Source of the DNA: Gaiellasilicea sp046594445
GTDB taxonomy: Bacteria > Actinomycetota > Thermoleophilia > Gaiellales > Gaiellaceae
Length of the DNA: 64,000 bases
Reading direction: 5' to 3'
Assembly (NCBI GenBank): GCA_046594445.1
Contig: JBKJSM010000070.1
Location: 3,864-67,863, forward strand
Part shown: positions 53,335 to 63,879 of the stretch, piece by piece
Layout of the letters: every line of letters starts with the position of its first letter
How positions within the stretch are numbered: position 1 is the stretch's first letter
Program-made: the position numbers and the translations under genes
The notes under the pieces: model-generated
The model's database searches: none
What the model was told of the DNA's origin: nothing
What the model saw: the letters and a program-made list of their open reading frames with translations, nothing else

Positions 53335-55167
53335 TCAGCGGGCCTGCCGGAGCGCCGCCGCGATCACCTCGTCGTCGGGATAGAGGCGCGCCGCGCGCTC
53401 GAGCGCGACCCGGGCCTCCTGGCGGCGCCCGGCGGACAGGAGCGCCTGCCCGAGCAGGAAGTTGATCCGAACTGAGCGCGGCTCCTGCTCGTAGGCCCGC
53501 TGGAGCGCGGCGATCGACTGCTCGCGCGTCGGTGCGAGCGCCGCCTCGATCAGGTACGGCTCCGTCGAGAGCGGGTCCAGCGCCTGGGCGTAGCGAAGGT
53601 CGCTGGCGGCGGTGGGTTGGCCCCGGACGAGGGCGCGGTCGACGTAGCGCGCGGCCAGCCAGACCGGTGCGAAAGCGAGCAGCGCGACCAGCACGCAGGC
53701 GCCGGCGGTGGCGAGGCCGGCGCGGCGCGGGAGCCTGCGCTTGCTCTCGGCGCCGGCGATCCCGACCAGCGTGAAGAACGCGATCCCACAGGCCGGGAAC
53801 GTCCAGGTCCAGTCCCCCGCCGCATGGACGAGCCAGTAGCCGGCCGCTCCGATCACAGCGGTTCCGGGAACAGTGCCGCGATTGCGCAGCGCGGGGAGGA
53901 GCGCCGCGCCGAGCGCCGTCACGAGGAGCACGAAGCCCACTAGGCCGGTCTCGGCCAGCACCTCGAGCGGTAGCGAGTGCGTCCGTGCGGGCGTCTCGCC
54001 GCTCTTCCCCTCGCGCAGGTACGCGGTCCCGAACGAGCGCGAGCCGGCGCCCAGGACGGGGTGCGCCTTGAACTCGTTTACCGCGACGCGCCAGAAGTCG
54101 TACCGATTCGAGCCCGGGTTGAGGAAGTGCGTCTCGCCCTCGTCCCGGTCAGGCTCGCGCTTGAACTCGGCCCAGCGATCCGAGAAGAAGCCGCCCGGAT
54201 CCTCGACCCGGGTGACGAACAGCGCGCCCGCGACGAGAACAAGCGCAATCGCGCCGGCGCCTGCCGCCACCGGAAGCACGCGCTGCACCCTTCCCGGCAG
54301 GTCGAGGCGCCGGTCGACGAGTGCGTAGAGGAGCCCGACGGCCAGCGCCGCGAGGCCGGCCAGAAGGACCGTCTCCCCGGCGTGGCGGATCGAGTCCACG
54401 TACCCGCTCTCGGACCCGAGCCGCGCGTTGAACGGCGCCGTGAGCGCGTCGAAGCCGATCGCGACCGGGGTGAGGACGATTGCGAGGGGGACCAGCAGCC
54501 GTAGTCGCGAGGGCGATAGTCCGAGCACGAACACGGCGGAGAAGGCGAGCGCGATCGCGCCGCCGCGGCTTTGCGTCAGCAGGGCCCCCGCCAGCATCGC
54601 GCTGGCGAGCCCGAGGCAGAGGGCGCGCAGCGGCAACGGCGTCCAGCGCCGCGCACCGAGCACGAGGGCGGGCCAGAAGCCGATCAGCATCGTCGCCGCC
54701 TCGGCGTTCACGTACGTGACGGGGAAGTAGAGGCGGCCGGCGCCGCGATAGGCCTCGATCTGGTTGGAGCCGTACCGGAGCGTCAGCGCCGTCGCGACCG
54801 TGAGGACGCCCAGGCCCGCGACCAGCACGCCGAGGGCGACCATCCGGGATCGCGCTCTCTTGAGCGTGAGCAGCGGCAGGGCGAGCGCAATCGCATAGAG
54901 GGCGGTGAGGAGCGCCTCGTCGCGCGCCAGCGCGGGTACCGGCGACCAGGCCACGGAGAGCGCCGCCAGCGCGGCGAGCAGGCCGAGCCCGGCGATCGCG
55001 ACGAGACCCGTCCGAGAGGGGCGTCGCAGGAACCCCGCCGCCGCCAGGGAGGCGAGCAGGAGCGCCAGCAAGATCGCGTAACCCAGCCAGTGGCGTGCGG
55101 CGATGCTGCCATGCTCGCGCCAGGCCAACAAGAGGACGGCTGCGACGCCGACCGCCGTCGGGAGCAC
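53335..55167 (-). CDS. O-antigen-ligase-like polymerase with C-terminal TPR region, second
   Basis: About 610 residues. Roughly 12-14 membrane helices (VGVAAVLLLAWREHGSIAAR, HWLGYAILLALLLASLAAAG ...), the Wzy_C core (YFPVTYVNAEAATMLIGFWP, LLTQSRGGAIALAFSAVFVL, SNRYDFWRVAVNEFKAHPVL, GAGSRSFGTAYLREGKSGET and PARTHSLPLEVLAETGLVGF), then after a last helix a soluble tail with TPR-like repeats (IAALQRAYEQEPRSVRINFL, LGQALLSAGRRQEARVALER, AARLYPDDE). The GTG at 55167 is the first plausible start; the frame stays open further upstream but shows no membrane segment. It is probably a second polymerase or ligase of the same locus. Confidence 0.78.
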   Translation of the reverse strand: MLPTAVGVAAVLLLAWREHGSIAARHWLGYAILLALLLASLAAAGFLRRPSRTGLVAIAGLGLLAALAALSVAWSPVPALARDEALLTALYAIALALPLLTLKRARSRMVALGVLVAGLGVLTVATALTLRYGSNQIEAYRGAGRLYFPVTYVNAEAATMLIGFWPALVLGARRWTPLPLRALCLGLASAMLAGALLTQSRGGAIALAFSAVFVLGLSPSRLRLLVPLAIVLTPVAIGFDALTAPFNARLGSESGYVDSIRHAGETVLLAGLAALAVGLLYALVDRRLDLPGRVQRVLPVAAGAGAIALVLVAGALFVTRVEDPGGFFSDRWAEFKREPDRDEGETHFLNPGSNRYDFWRVAVNEFKAHPVLGAGSRSFGTAYLREGKSGETPARTHSLPLEVLAETGLVGFVLLVTALGAALLPALRNRGTVPGTAVIGAAGYWLVHAAGDWTWTFPACGIAFFTLVGIAGAESKRRLPRRAGLATAGACVLVALLAFAPVWLAARYVDRALVRGQPTAASDLRYAQALDPLSTEPYLIEAALAPTREQSIAALQRAYEQEPRSVRINFLLGQALLSAGRRQEARVALERAARLYPDDEVIAAALRQAR

Positions 55168-55299
55168 CTCGACAGCTGTCCGGGCGGCCTTGTTCTCCCC
55201 CCATCGCCGCCCTGCGTGCGATGGGGGCGCATCTAATTTGTGAGTTTCATCGTTGTGGTTGGGCACGGGTAAACTGGGAAACGTGAAAGGACACAAGCA

Positions 55300-55806
55300 A
55301 TGCCTCGGACACGAATCATTACGGGCACGATCACTTTGATGGCGGCAGGTGCGCTCGCGGCGCCCTCCTTCGGGGCAACCCCGAGGGAGATCGCAGCAGA
55401 CCTCGCTGACGGGCGCCTCGACGGCGCCTACACGCAGCAGGAGCTGGAGAGCTACCTCAAGGACGCCACCGTCCAGGGCTACCAGCCCCCGGTGACGCCG
55501 ACGGTCACGCCGACCTCGACGCCGGCGGTCACGCCGACCGAGACGCCGGCGGCTCCCGCATCGGGTGTCGCAGGGGTCGCGACGCCTCCGGGCCAGGCTG
55601 CGAAGCCGGCCAGCCCTGCGACCACGGCTTCTCAGCCGGCGGGCGTGGCGGCTGAGCAGAAGACGCTCCAGCAGCCGCTGACGCAGACGGCCGAGGTCAG
55701 CTCGCTGCCCTTCACCGGCCTCGACCTGGCACTGCTCGTCTTCGGCGGCTTCCTGCTCCTCCTGCTGGGCTTCGGCGCGCGGCGCCTGGGCCGGCAGCGG
55801 GCGTAG
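55300..55806 (+). CDS. Surface protein with LPFTG sortase-type anchor
   Basis: A 168-residue protein. Signal peptide (RTRIITGTITLMAAGALAAP), a short conserved-looking helix (EIAADLADGRLDGAYTQQEL, ESYLKDATVQGYQ), then a Thr/Pro repeat linker (VTPTVTPTSTPAVTPTETPA). The end is SSLPFTGLDLALLVFGGFLL, more Leu, and GARRLGRQRA: an LPxTG-like sequence, a hydrophobic helix and a basic tail, the full Gram-positive wall-sorting signal. The ATG at 55300 follows an AAAGGA site. A TAAACT box lies about 30 nt upstream. No sortase gene is in the window. Confidence 0.78.
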   Translation: MPRTRIITGTITLMAAGALAAPSFGATPREIAADLADGRLDGAYTQQELESYLKDATVQGYQPPVTPTVTPTSTPAVTPTETPAAPASGVAGVATPPGQAAKPASPATTASQPAGVAAEQKTLQQPLTQTAEVSSLPFTGLDLALLVFGGFLLLLLGFGARRLGRQRA

Positions 55807-55834
55807 GCCCGCAGCGACAAACTTGCCCGGCGCA

Positions 55835-57343
55835 ATGCCCGCGTCCCTGACACCGGTTGCCCCGACAGTGGAGCACCTGCACCCCAGCCTCGCGCTTCGC
55901 GCGAGGCTGGGTGCCATCAGCATCTCCTGGGGTCGGGCGGCCTTCCTGCTCGACCTCGGCATGGTCGCCCTCGCGCTCGCCGCGACCGAGCTCGGTGCCC
56001 GGGCCGGCGGCTCCGCGTCTCCCTCCACCCTCGCAACGCTCACGTTCATCGCGCTCACCGTCGGCCTCTACCAGGCTCGCGGCCTGTACGCGCCTCGGCT
56101 CGTCCCGGACACGCTCGAGGACGCCAAGACCGTCGCGGTTCAGACGTCATTCGCGGCGATGGTCGCCCTCGCCCTCCTCCTCGTCATCAACCTGGGCGCA
56201 CCCGAGGACATCGCCGCCGGAGGAGTGATCCGGCTGTGGGGCTTCACGACCGTTTATGTGATCGCTGGCAGAATCGCGCTCGCGTGGTCGCAGACGCAGG
56301 CGCGCCGCTCGGGCGACGCCGTCAGCCCGACGCTGATCGTCGGCAGAAGCGACGTCGCGCGCCTCGCCGCCAGGCGCCTCGTCGAGCGCCCCCAGCTCGG
56401 GTTGCTGCCCGTCGGCTACGTCGCCCCCGGCGCCGAGCCGTCCAGGTACGTCGACGACGAGCTGCCCATCCCGGTGGTTGGCTGCACCGCCGACCTCGCC
56501 CGGCTCGCCCAGCAGTACGACGTCACCCAGGTGATCGTCACGGCCTCGGGCGCCTCGGGCGACGAGAGCCTCGTCAGCGTGATCGAGCAGTGCGAGCGGC
56601 TCGGCATCGCGGTCGCCTATGTGCCGGCGGTGCACGAGCGGATCGGCAAGAACCTGCGCGTCGAGCACATCGGCGCGCTGCCGCTGATCACCGCGTTCGC
56701 GACCGACCCGAAGGGCTGGCAGTTCACGGTCAAGTACACGATCGACCGGATCGTCGCGACAGTGCTGGTGCTGCTGGCGCTGCCGGTCCTGATCGCCTGC
56801 GCGCTCGCCGTGTACTTCTCGATGGGGCGGCCGATCTTCTTCCGGCAGCCCCGCGTGGGAGTCGACGGCCACGAGTTCGGGATGCTCAAGTTCCGCAGCA
56901 TGCGCGGCGCGCCGACGTCGGGCGGCGAGGCCGACGCCGCCTGGATGGCCGCGCAGCTCGGCGGGGCCGAGGCCGCCGCGAACGTGGTCGTTGAGAACCG
57001 GCGCACGCCGGTCGGGAACATCCTCCGCCGCACCTCCCTGGACGAGCTGCCCCAGCTTCTGAACGTCGTGCTCGGGGACATGTCGCTCGTCGGCCCCCGG
57101 CCCGAGCGCACGTCGTACGTGCGCGAGTTCGAGGGATCGATCGCTCGCTACGGAGAGCGCCATCGCGTCCGGTCGGGGATCACCGGCTGGGCACAGGTGC
57201 ACGGGCTGCGCGGCAACACCTCTCTGGCGGACCGGGCCGAGTGGGACAACTGGTACATCGAGAACTTCTCGCTCGGGCTCGACCTGAAGATCGTCGCGCT
57301 GACGATCGTCGCGGTGTTCCGGTACGCACGCCAGGGGGAGTAG
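55835..57343 (+). CDS. Exopolysaccharide priming glycosyl-1-phosphate transferase
   Basis: A 502-residue polyprenyl-phosphate sugar phosphotransferase of WbaP/CpsE type. Four or five helices at the N-terminus, a central CoA-binding-like Rossmann part (PTLIVGRSDVARLAARRLVE, VIVTASGASGDESLVSVIEQ), helix near 300-325 (IDRIVATVLVLLALPVLIAC), then the catalytic domain: FFRQPRVGVDGHEFGMLKFR, SMRGAPTS, LRRTSLDELPQLLNVVLGDM, SLVGPRPERTSYVREFE and HRVRSGITGWAQVHGLRGNT. It moves a sugar-phosphate to undecaprenyl phosphate, the first step of repeat-unit assembly. ATG 55835 or TTG 55823. Confidence 0.88.
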   Translation: MPASLTPVAPTVEHLHPSLALRARLGAISISWGRAAFLLDLGMVALALAATELGARAGGSASPSTLATLTFIALTVGLYQARGLYAPRLVPDTLEDAKTVAVQTSFAAMVALALLLVINLGAPEDIAAGGVIRLWGFTTVYVIAGRIALAWSQTQARRSGDAVSPTLIVGRSDVARLAARRLVERPQLGLLPVGYVAPGAEPSRYVDDELPIPVVGCTADLARLAQQYDVTQVIVTASGASGDESLVSVIEQCERLGIAVAYVPAVHERIGKNLRVEHIGALPLITAFATDPKGWQFTVKYTIDRIVATVLVLLALPVLIACALAVYFSMGRPIFFRQPRVGVDGHEFGMLKFRSMRGAPTSGGEADAAWMAAQLGGAEAAANVVVENRRTPVGNILRRTSLDELPQLLNVVLGDMSLVGPRPERTSYVREFEGSIARYGERHRVRSGITGWAQVHGLRGNTSLADRAEWDNWYIENFSLGLDLKIVALTIVAVFRYARQGE

Positions 57344-57453
57344 CCCCGGGGCGGCACGGGTACCCTTGCCTCGTCGGATACGATGAGGGCATACCTTCGA
57401 CTCGGAGGGTGGGTGAGCCTTCCTCCGGAGCCGAGTTGGAAGGAGGGTCGGGG

Positions 57454-59994
<2,541 letters not shown>

Positions 59995-59999
59995 GTTGG

Positions 60000-60023
60000 A
60001 GAGGCCACCGTGAGGCGGCCTCT
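60000..60023 (+). terminator. clpC terminator
   Basis: AGAGGCC (60000-60006) pairs with GGCCTCT (60017-60023) around a 10-base loop, followed by TTCGTT. It lies seven bases after the clpC stop. Confidence 0.6.
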
Positions 60024-60090
60024 TTCGTTCATGAACGGAATGGACGCGATCTCGTTGCGCGAGCGTGACATCCTCGTCCGCCACGGCGGC

Positions 60091-60096
60091 TAGCCT
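60091..60096 (+). promoter_or_regulatory. Leaderless -10 box of radA
   Basis: TAGCCT, six bases (CGACCA), then the ATG at 60103. Confidence 0.45.
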
Positions 60097-60102
60097 CGAC
60101 CA

Positions 60103-61461
60103 ATGGCCAAGGCCGCTGTCAACTTCGCCTGCACCGAGTGCGGGTACTCCGCCGGCCGCTGGTTCGGCAAGTGCCCCGGCTGCAACGCCTTCGGCTCTCT
60201 GGTCGAGGAGGCGCCGGCCTCCGCGGCCAAGGCGGCCGCAGCGAAACCGGTCTTGCGCCTCGTCGACGTCGACGCGGAGGAGGCCGCCCGGATCTCGACC
60301 GGGGTACCTGAGCTCGACCGCGTGCTCGGCGGCGGGCTCGTGCCCGCGTCGCTGGTGCTCGTCGGCGGCGAGCCGGGCGTCGGCAAGTCGACGCTCCTCC
60401 TGAGTGCGCTCGGTGCCGTCTCCACCGCCGGCAGGCGCGCGCTGCTCGTCACGGGCGAGGAGTCGACGGCGCAGGTGAAGCTTCGCGCGGCCCGCCTCGG
60501 GGGCACCGAGAAGGTCGAGATCCTCGCCGAGACCGAGCTCGACGCCGTCTGTGCGACGCTCGAGCGCGAGCGCCCGGACGTGTGCGTGATCGACTCGATC
60601 CAGACGCTGTACTCGGCCGACATGGCGTCTGCGCCCGGTTCTGTCGGCCAGGTGCGCGAGGCGGCCGGACGCCTGCTCCGCGTCGCCAAGGAGAGCGGGA
60701 TCGCGACGATCCTCGTCGGCCACGTGACCAAGGACGGCGCCGTCGCCGGGCCGCGCGTGCTCGAGCACCTCGTCGACTGCGTGCTCCAGTTCGAGGGCGA
60801 CCGCTACCACGCCCACCGCATCCTCCGGGCGACCAAGAACCGTTTCGGCTCGACGAACGAGATCGGCGTCTTCGAGATGACAGCGCTGGGGCTCGTCGGC
60901 GTCCCCGACATCTCCGAGCTCTTCGGTAAGACGATCCCGGGCGAGATCGGCGCGGCGATCGCCTGCGCGCTGGAGGGGACACGGCCGATCCTGCTCGAGA
61001 TCCAGTCGCTCGTCGCGCCCACGGACTTGGCGATGCCGCGGCGCGTCGGCACCGGCGTCGACCCCAAGCGGCTGGCGATGATCGTCGCCGTCCTGTCGCG
61101 GCATGCGGGCGTCGCGCTCGGCTCCGCCGACGTGTTCGTCAACGTCGCAGGCGGTCTCCGCATCGACGAGCCCGGGGCCGACCTCGCGATCGCGCTCGCC
61201 ATTGCCTCTGCGGCGCGGAACGCTCCCGTCCGCGAGGGCCTCGCCGCCTTCGGCGAGATCGGCCTCACGGGCCGTCTCCGGCCGGCCGCGCAGTCGGAGC
61301 GTCGTCTCGAGGAATGCGAGAAGCTCGGGGTGCTCGCGGTCGTCGCTCCGGAAGGGACACGGAGCCGCTCGAAGATTCGTGTTTCCGAGTCGGGCACGCT
61401 CGCGGACGCGCTCCGCGCCGCGCTCGAAGTGCGCGAAGAAAATCCCCGCAAATCGGCCTAA
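60103..61461 (+). CDS. radA: DNA repair protein RadA
   Basis: A 452-residue protein. Zinc finger at residues ~8-28 (FACTECGYSAGRWFGKCPGC), RecA-like ATPase with LVLVGGEPGVGKSTLLLSAL (Walker A), VCVIDSIQTLYSADM (Walker B), the RadA-specific RATKNRFGSTNEIGVFEM motif, and a C-terminal Lon-like domain (VFVNVAGGLRIDEPGADLAI, FGEIGLTGRLRPAAQSERRL). It drives branch migration in recombination repair. ATG start with a TAGCCT box six bases upstream. carD follows with its own promoter. Confidence 0.94.
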   Translation: MAKAAVNFACTECGYSAGRWFGKCPGCNAFGSLVEEAPASAAKAAAAKPVLRLVDVDAEEAARISTGVPELDRVLGGGLVPASLVLVGGEPGVGKSTLLLSALGAVSTAGRRALLVTGEESTAQVKLRAARLGGTEKVEILAETELDAVCATLERERPDVCVIDSIQTLYSADMASAPGSVGQVREAAGRLLRVAKESGIATILVGHVTKDGAVAGPRVLEHLVDCVLQFEGDRYHAHRILRATKNRFGSTNEIGVFEMTALGLVGVPDISELFGKTIPGEIGAAIACALEGTRPILLEIQSLVAPTDLAMPRRVGTGVDPKRLAMIVAVLSRHAGVALGSADVFVNVAGGLRIDEPGADLAIALAIASAARNAPVREGLAAFGEIGLTGRLRPAAQSERRLEECEKLGVLAVVAPEGTRSRSKIRVSESGTLADALRAALEVREENPRKSA

Positions 61462-61496
61462 TCCTCGAAAAAGTAACGTTTTCCAGGGGTTTCCGC

Positions 61497-61540
61497 TATA
61501 CTTGGTAGTCGTATGCCGGTGGGCTCCCGAGCTCGCCGGC
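61497..61540 (+). promoter_or_regulatory. carD promoter and leader hairpin
   Basis: TATACT (61497-61502) is the best -10 box in the window; a weak GTAACG at 61473-61478 could be the -35. In the leader, GCCGGTGGGCT (61515-61525) pairs with AGCTCGCCGGC (61530-61540), 11 pairs with two G-U, around CCCG, followed by TTCTTC. It could be an attenuator or a stabilising 5' stem. Confidence 0.55.
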
Positions 61541-61578
61541 TTCTTCACTGAGTAGACGATTCCTAAGGGGAGGCTGGC

Positions 61579-62115
61579 TTGTTCGACGTTGGCGACAAGG
61601 TGGTGTATCCGCACCACGGGGCAGGCGTGGTCGTGAAGAAGGAGAAGCGCGATGTCCTCGGACAGACGCGCGAGTACCTGACGATCCAGATCCTGCACAA
61701 CGACATGACCGTGAACGTGCCCGTCGAGAACGCGGAGCAGGTGGGCCTGCGTACCGTGATCGACGAGGATCTCGTCAACACTGTCGTCAAGGCTCTGACC
61801 GCGGGCGAGTCGGAGATGCCGAAGAACTGGAACCGCCGGTTCAAGCACAACCGCGACAAGATGAAGACCGGCGATATCTTCGAGTTGGCCGAGGTCGTCA
61901 AGAACCTCAACCTGCGCGACCACGAGAAGGGCCTCTCGACGGGCGAGAAGCAGATGTTCGTGAAGGCGAAGAAGATCCTCGCCTCCGAGCTGATGTACGC
62001 CAAGGCCGTCGACGAGGACGAGGCTGCCGAATGGCTTGACGGAGTGCTCGCCGGCACGAACGGTGAGAAGCCGAAGAAGAAGACTAAGGCGAAGGCCGCC
62101 GCCGCTACGGCGTAG
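61579..62115 (+). CDS. carD: CarD family transcriptional regulator
   Basis: A 178-residue protein. The N-terminal RNA-polymerase-binding domain has FDVGDKVVYPHHGAGVVVKK, EYLTIQILHNDMTVNVPVEN and AEQVGLRTVI. The helical DNA-binding domain has NWNRRFKHNRDKMKTGDIFE (Trp that wedges the -10 fork), LAEVVKNLNLRDHEKGLSTG and EKQMFVKAKKILASELMYAK. The Lys/Ala tail (KPKKKTKAKAAAATA) is not part of the usual fold. It stabilises open complexes at rRNA and other promoters. TTG start at 61579 with a GGGGAGG site. Confidence 0.94.
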   Translation: MFDVGDKVVYPHHGAGVVVKKEKRDVLGQTREYLTIQILHNDMTVNVPVENAEQVGLRTVIDEDLVNTVVKALTAGESEMPKNWNRRFKHNRDKMKTGDIFELAEVVKNLNLRDHEKGLSTGEKQMFVKAKKILASELMYAKAVDEDEAAEWLDGVLAGTNGEKPKKKTKAKAAAATA

Positions 62116-62133
62116 CGCCGCGGGGCTCGCAAC

Positions 62134-62817
62134 ATGAGCGTCTGGGCTCTCCTCGTCGCTGCGGGGGCGGGAGAGCGGCTTGGTGGAGACGGAATTGCCG
62201 GGGAGCGGCCCAAGGCGTTCGTCCGCCTCGGGGAGCTCCCGCTGCTCGCCGAGTCGCTGCGGCGCCTCGACGAGTCGGAGTGGGTGGACGCGATCGTGGT
62301 CGCCGTCCCCGCCGAATGGGAAGAGCCGGCGATCCTGCTCGCCGAGGAGCTCTCCGCGACGAAGGTCGTTGCCGCCGTAACGGGCGCCGCCACGCGCGCC
62401 GAGTCGGTCAGGGCCGCCCTCGCCGAGGTCCCCGACGAGGCTATCGTCGTGCTCGTTCACGATGCTGCGCGCCCGCTGATCACCGACGAGATCCTTGAGC
62501 GCGTCTTGGCGCCGCTCTCGGAGGGCTACGACGGCGCCGTCCCCGGGCTCCCGGTCGCGGACACGCTCAAGCGAGTCGACGACGACGGCGTCGTCACCGG
62601 CACGGTGCCGCGCGACGGGCTCTTCACGGTGCAGACGCCACAGGCGTTTGTGCTCGCGAAGCTGCGGCAGGCATATGCGGGCGACCTCTCAGGCGCAACG
62701 GACTGTTCCTCGCTCGTCGAGGCGATCGGCGGGCGCGTGAAGGTGGTCGAGGGCGATCCCCGGCTGCTCAAGGTGACGACGAGGGACGACTTGGAGCTCG
62801 TCGCGTCATGGCTCTGA
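62134..62817 (+). CDS. ispD: 2-C-methyl-D-erythritol 4-phosphate cytidylyltransferase
   Basis: A 227-residue nucleotidyltransferase. VWALLVAAGAGERLGGD (CTP loop), GERPKAFVRLGELPLLAESL (Lys in PKAF), AATRAESVRAALAEV, VVLVHDAARPLITDEILERV (VHDAARP signature) and VPRDGLFTVQTPQAFVLAKL. It makes CDP-methylerythritol in the MEP isoprenoid path. ATG start, 18 nt after carD. The end overlaps the HAD gene by 10 nt. Confidence 0.93.
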   Translation: MSVWALLVAAGAGERLGGDGIAGERPKAFVRLGELPLLAESLRRLDESEWVDAIVVAVPAEWEEPAILLAEELSATKVVAAVTGAATRAESVRAALAEVPDEAIVVLVHDAARPLITDEILERVLAPLSEGYDGAVPGLPVADTLKRVDDDGVVTGTVPRDGLFTVQTPQAFVLAKLRQAYAGDLSGATDCSSLVEAIGGRVKVVEGDPRLLKVTTRDDLELVASWL

Positions 62818-63389
62818 AGGCCGTGGTGTTCGACGTGGGCGAGACGCTGATCGACGAGACGCGCATGTGGGAGCGCGCCGCCGATGTCGCGGGTGTGCCG
62901 CGGTTCACGCTCATGGGAGTGCTCGGTGGGCTCGCGGCGCGCGGCGAGCATCACAACCGTGCCTGGGAGATCCTCGGCGTTCCACAGCCGGCTTCGACGT
63001 GGGAGCCGGAGGACTTCTACCCCGACGCCCTTCCGTGCCTCAGGAGTCTTCGCCAGAGGGGCTTCCTGGTCGGTGCCGCAGGCAACGTGCCGGCCGGTTA
63101 CGAGCAGCCGCTTCGGGAGCACGTCGACCTGCTGGGCTCGTCGGGGCTCTGGGGCATCGAGAAGCCGGCGCCCGAATTCTTCGAGCGCATCGTCGCCGAG
63201 AGCGGCCGCGCCGTCGACGAGGTCGCTTACGTCGGAGACCGTGTCGACAACGACATCCGGCCGGCGATCGACGCGGGCATGCTCGCGGTTCACATCCGTC
63301 GCGGTCCGTGGGGTCTGCTGCACGAGGCGCCCCCAGGCGTCCGCAGCATCCGCTCGCTGGCCGAACTCCCGGAGGCGCTGGGTGCCTGA
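62808..63389 (+). CDS. HAD family hydrolase between ispD and ispF
   Basis: A 193-residue HAD protein. KAVVFDVGETLIDETRMWER has the nucleophile Asp, but the second Asp of DxD is Gly (DVG), as in several HAD-IA subgroups. VGAAGNVPAGYEQPLREHVD is motif II-like, EKPAPEFFERIVAE has the motif III Lys, and VAYVGDRVDNDIRPAIDAGM the motif IV acids. Its start lies inside ispD and its end inside ispF, so the three are translated together. A MEP-pathway-linked phosphatase is possible; the substrate is unknown. Confidence 0.8.
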   Translation: MALKAVVFDVGETLIDETRMWERAADVAGVPRFTLMGVLGGLAARGEHHNRAWEILGVPQPASTWEPEDFYPDALPCLRSLRQRGFLVGAAGNVPAGYEQPLREHVDLLGSSGLWGIEKPAPEFFERIVAESGRAVDEVAYVGDRVDNDIRPAIDAGMLAVHIRRGPWGLLHEAPPGVRSIRSLAELPEALGA

Positions 63390-63879
63390 GCTCAGAATCG
63401 GTCTGGGCGTAGACGCGCACGCGCTCGAGGTTGGCGTCCCGCTCGTGCTTGGCGGCGTCGCGATCGAGCATCCGAGCGGCCTTGCCGGTCACTCCGACGG
63501 CGACGTGATCGCGCACGCGCTCACCGACGCCCTGCTTGGCGCCGCGGGGCTCGGGGACATCGGCTCGCTCTTTCCCTCGAGCGATGAGCGATGGCGGGGA
63601 GCGGACTCGCTCGACCTACTCCGCGATGCCTACGCCCAGGTGCGAGGGGCGGGCTACGAGCTCGTCAACGCCGACTGCGTCCTGATCGGCGAGGCGCCGA
63701 AGATCGCGCCGCACCGGGAGGAAATGCGACGACGGCTCGCAGCGGCGCTCGGGGTGGAGGCGGAGCGAGTGAACGTGCGAGCGACGACGACCGACCGGCT
63801 TGGCTTCACCGGCCGCGGCGACGGGCTCGCCGCCGAGGCGGTGGCGCTACTCCGGGAGCGCGACGACGTCGGCCCGTAG
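63382..63879 (+). CDS. ispF: 2-C-methyl-D-erythritol 2,4-cyclodiphosphate synthase
   Basis: A 165-residue protein. LRIGLGVDAHALEVGVPLVL (metal DxH), IEHPSGLAGHSDGDVIAHAL (HSDGDV and third ligand His), TDALLGAAGLGDIGSLFPSS, NADCVLIGEAPKIAPHREEM and VRATTTDRLGFTGRGDGLAA complete the family signature. It closes the cyclodiphosphate ring from the product made after IspD and IspE. The GTG at 63382 overlaps the HAD stop by 8 nt. Confidence 0.93.
   Translation: MPELRIGLGVDAHALEVGVPLVLGGVAIEHPSGLAGHSDGDVIAHALTDALLGAAGLGDIGSLFPSSDERWRGADSLDLLRDAYAQVRGAGYELVNADCVLIGEAPKIAPHREEMRRRLAAALGVEAERVNVRATTTDRLGFTGRGDGLAAEAVALLRERDDVGP

Noticed and set aside
53335..56058. A 907-codon version of the TPR polymerase
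   Set aside because: The extra 297 codons run antisense to the LPFTG gene and the priming transferase and contain no membrane or enzyme motif.
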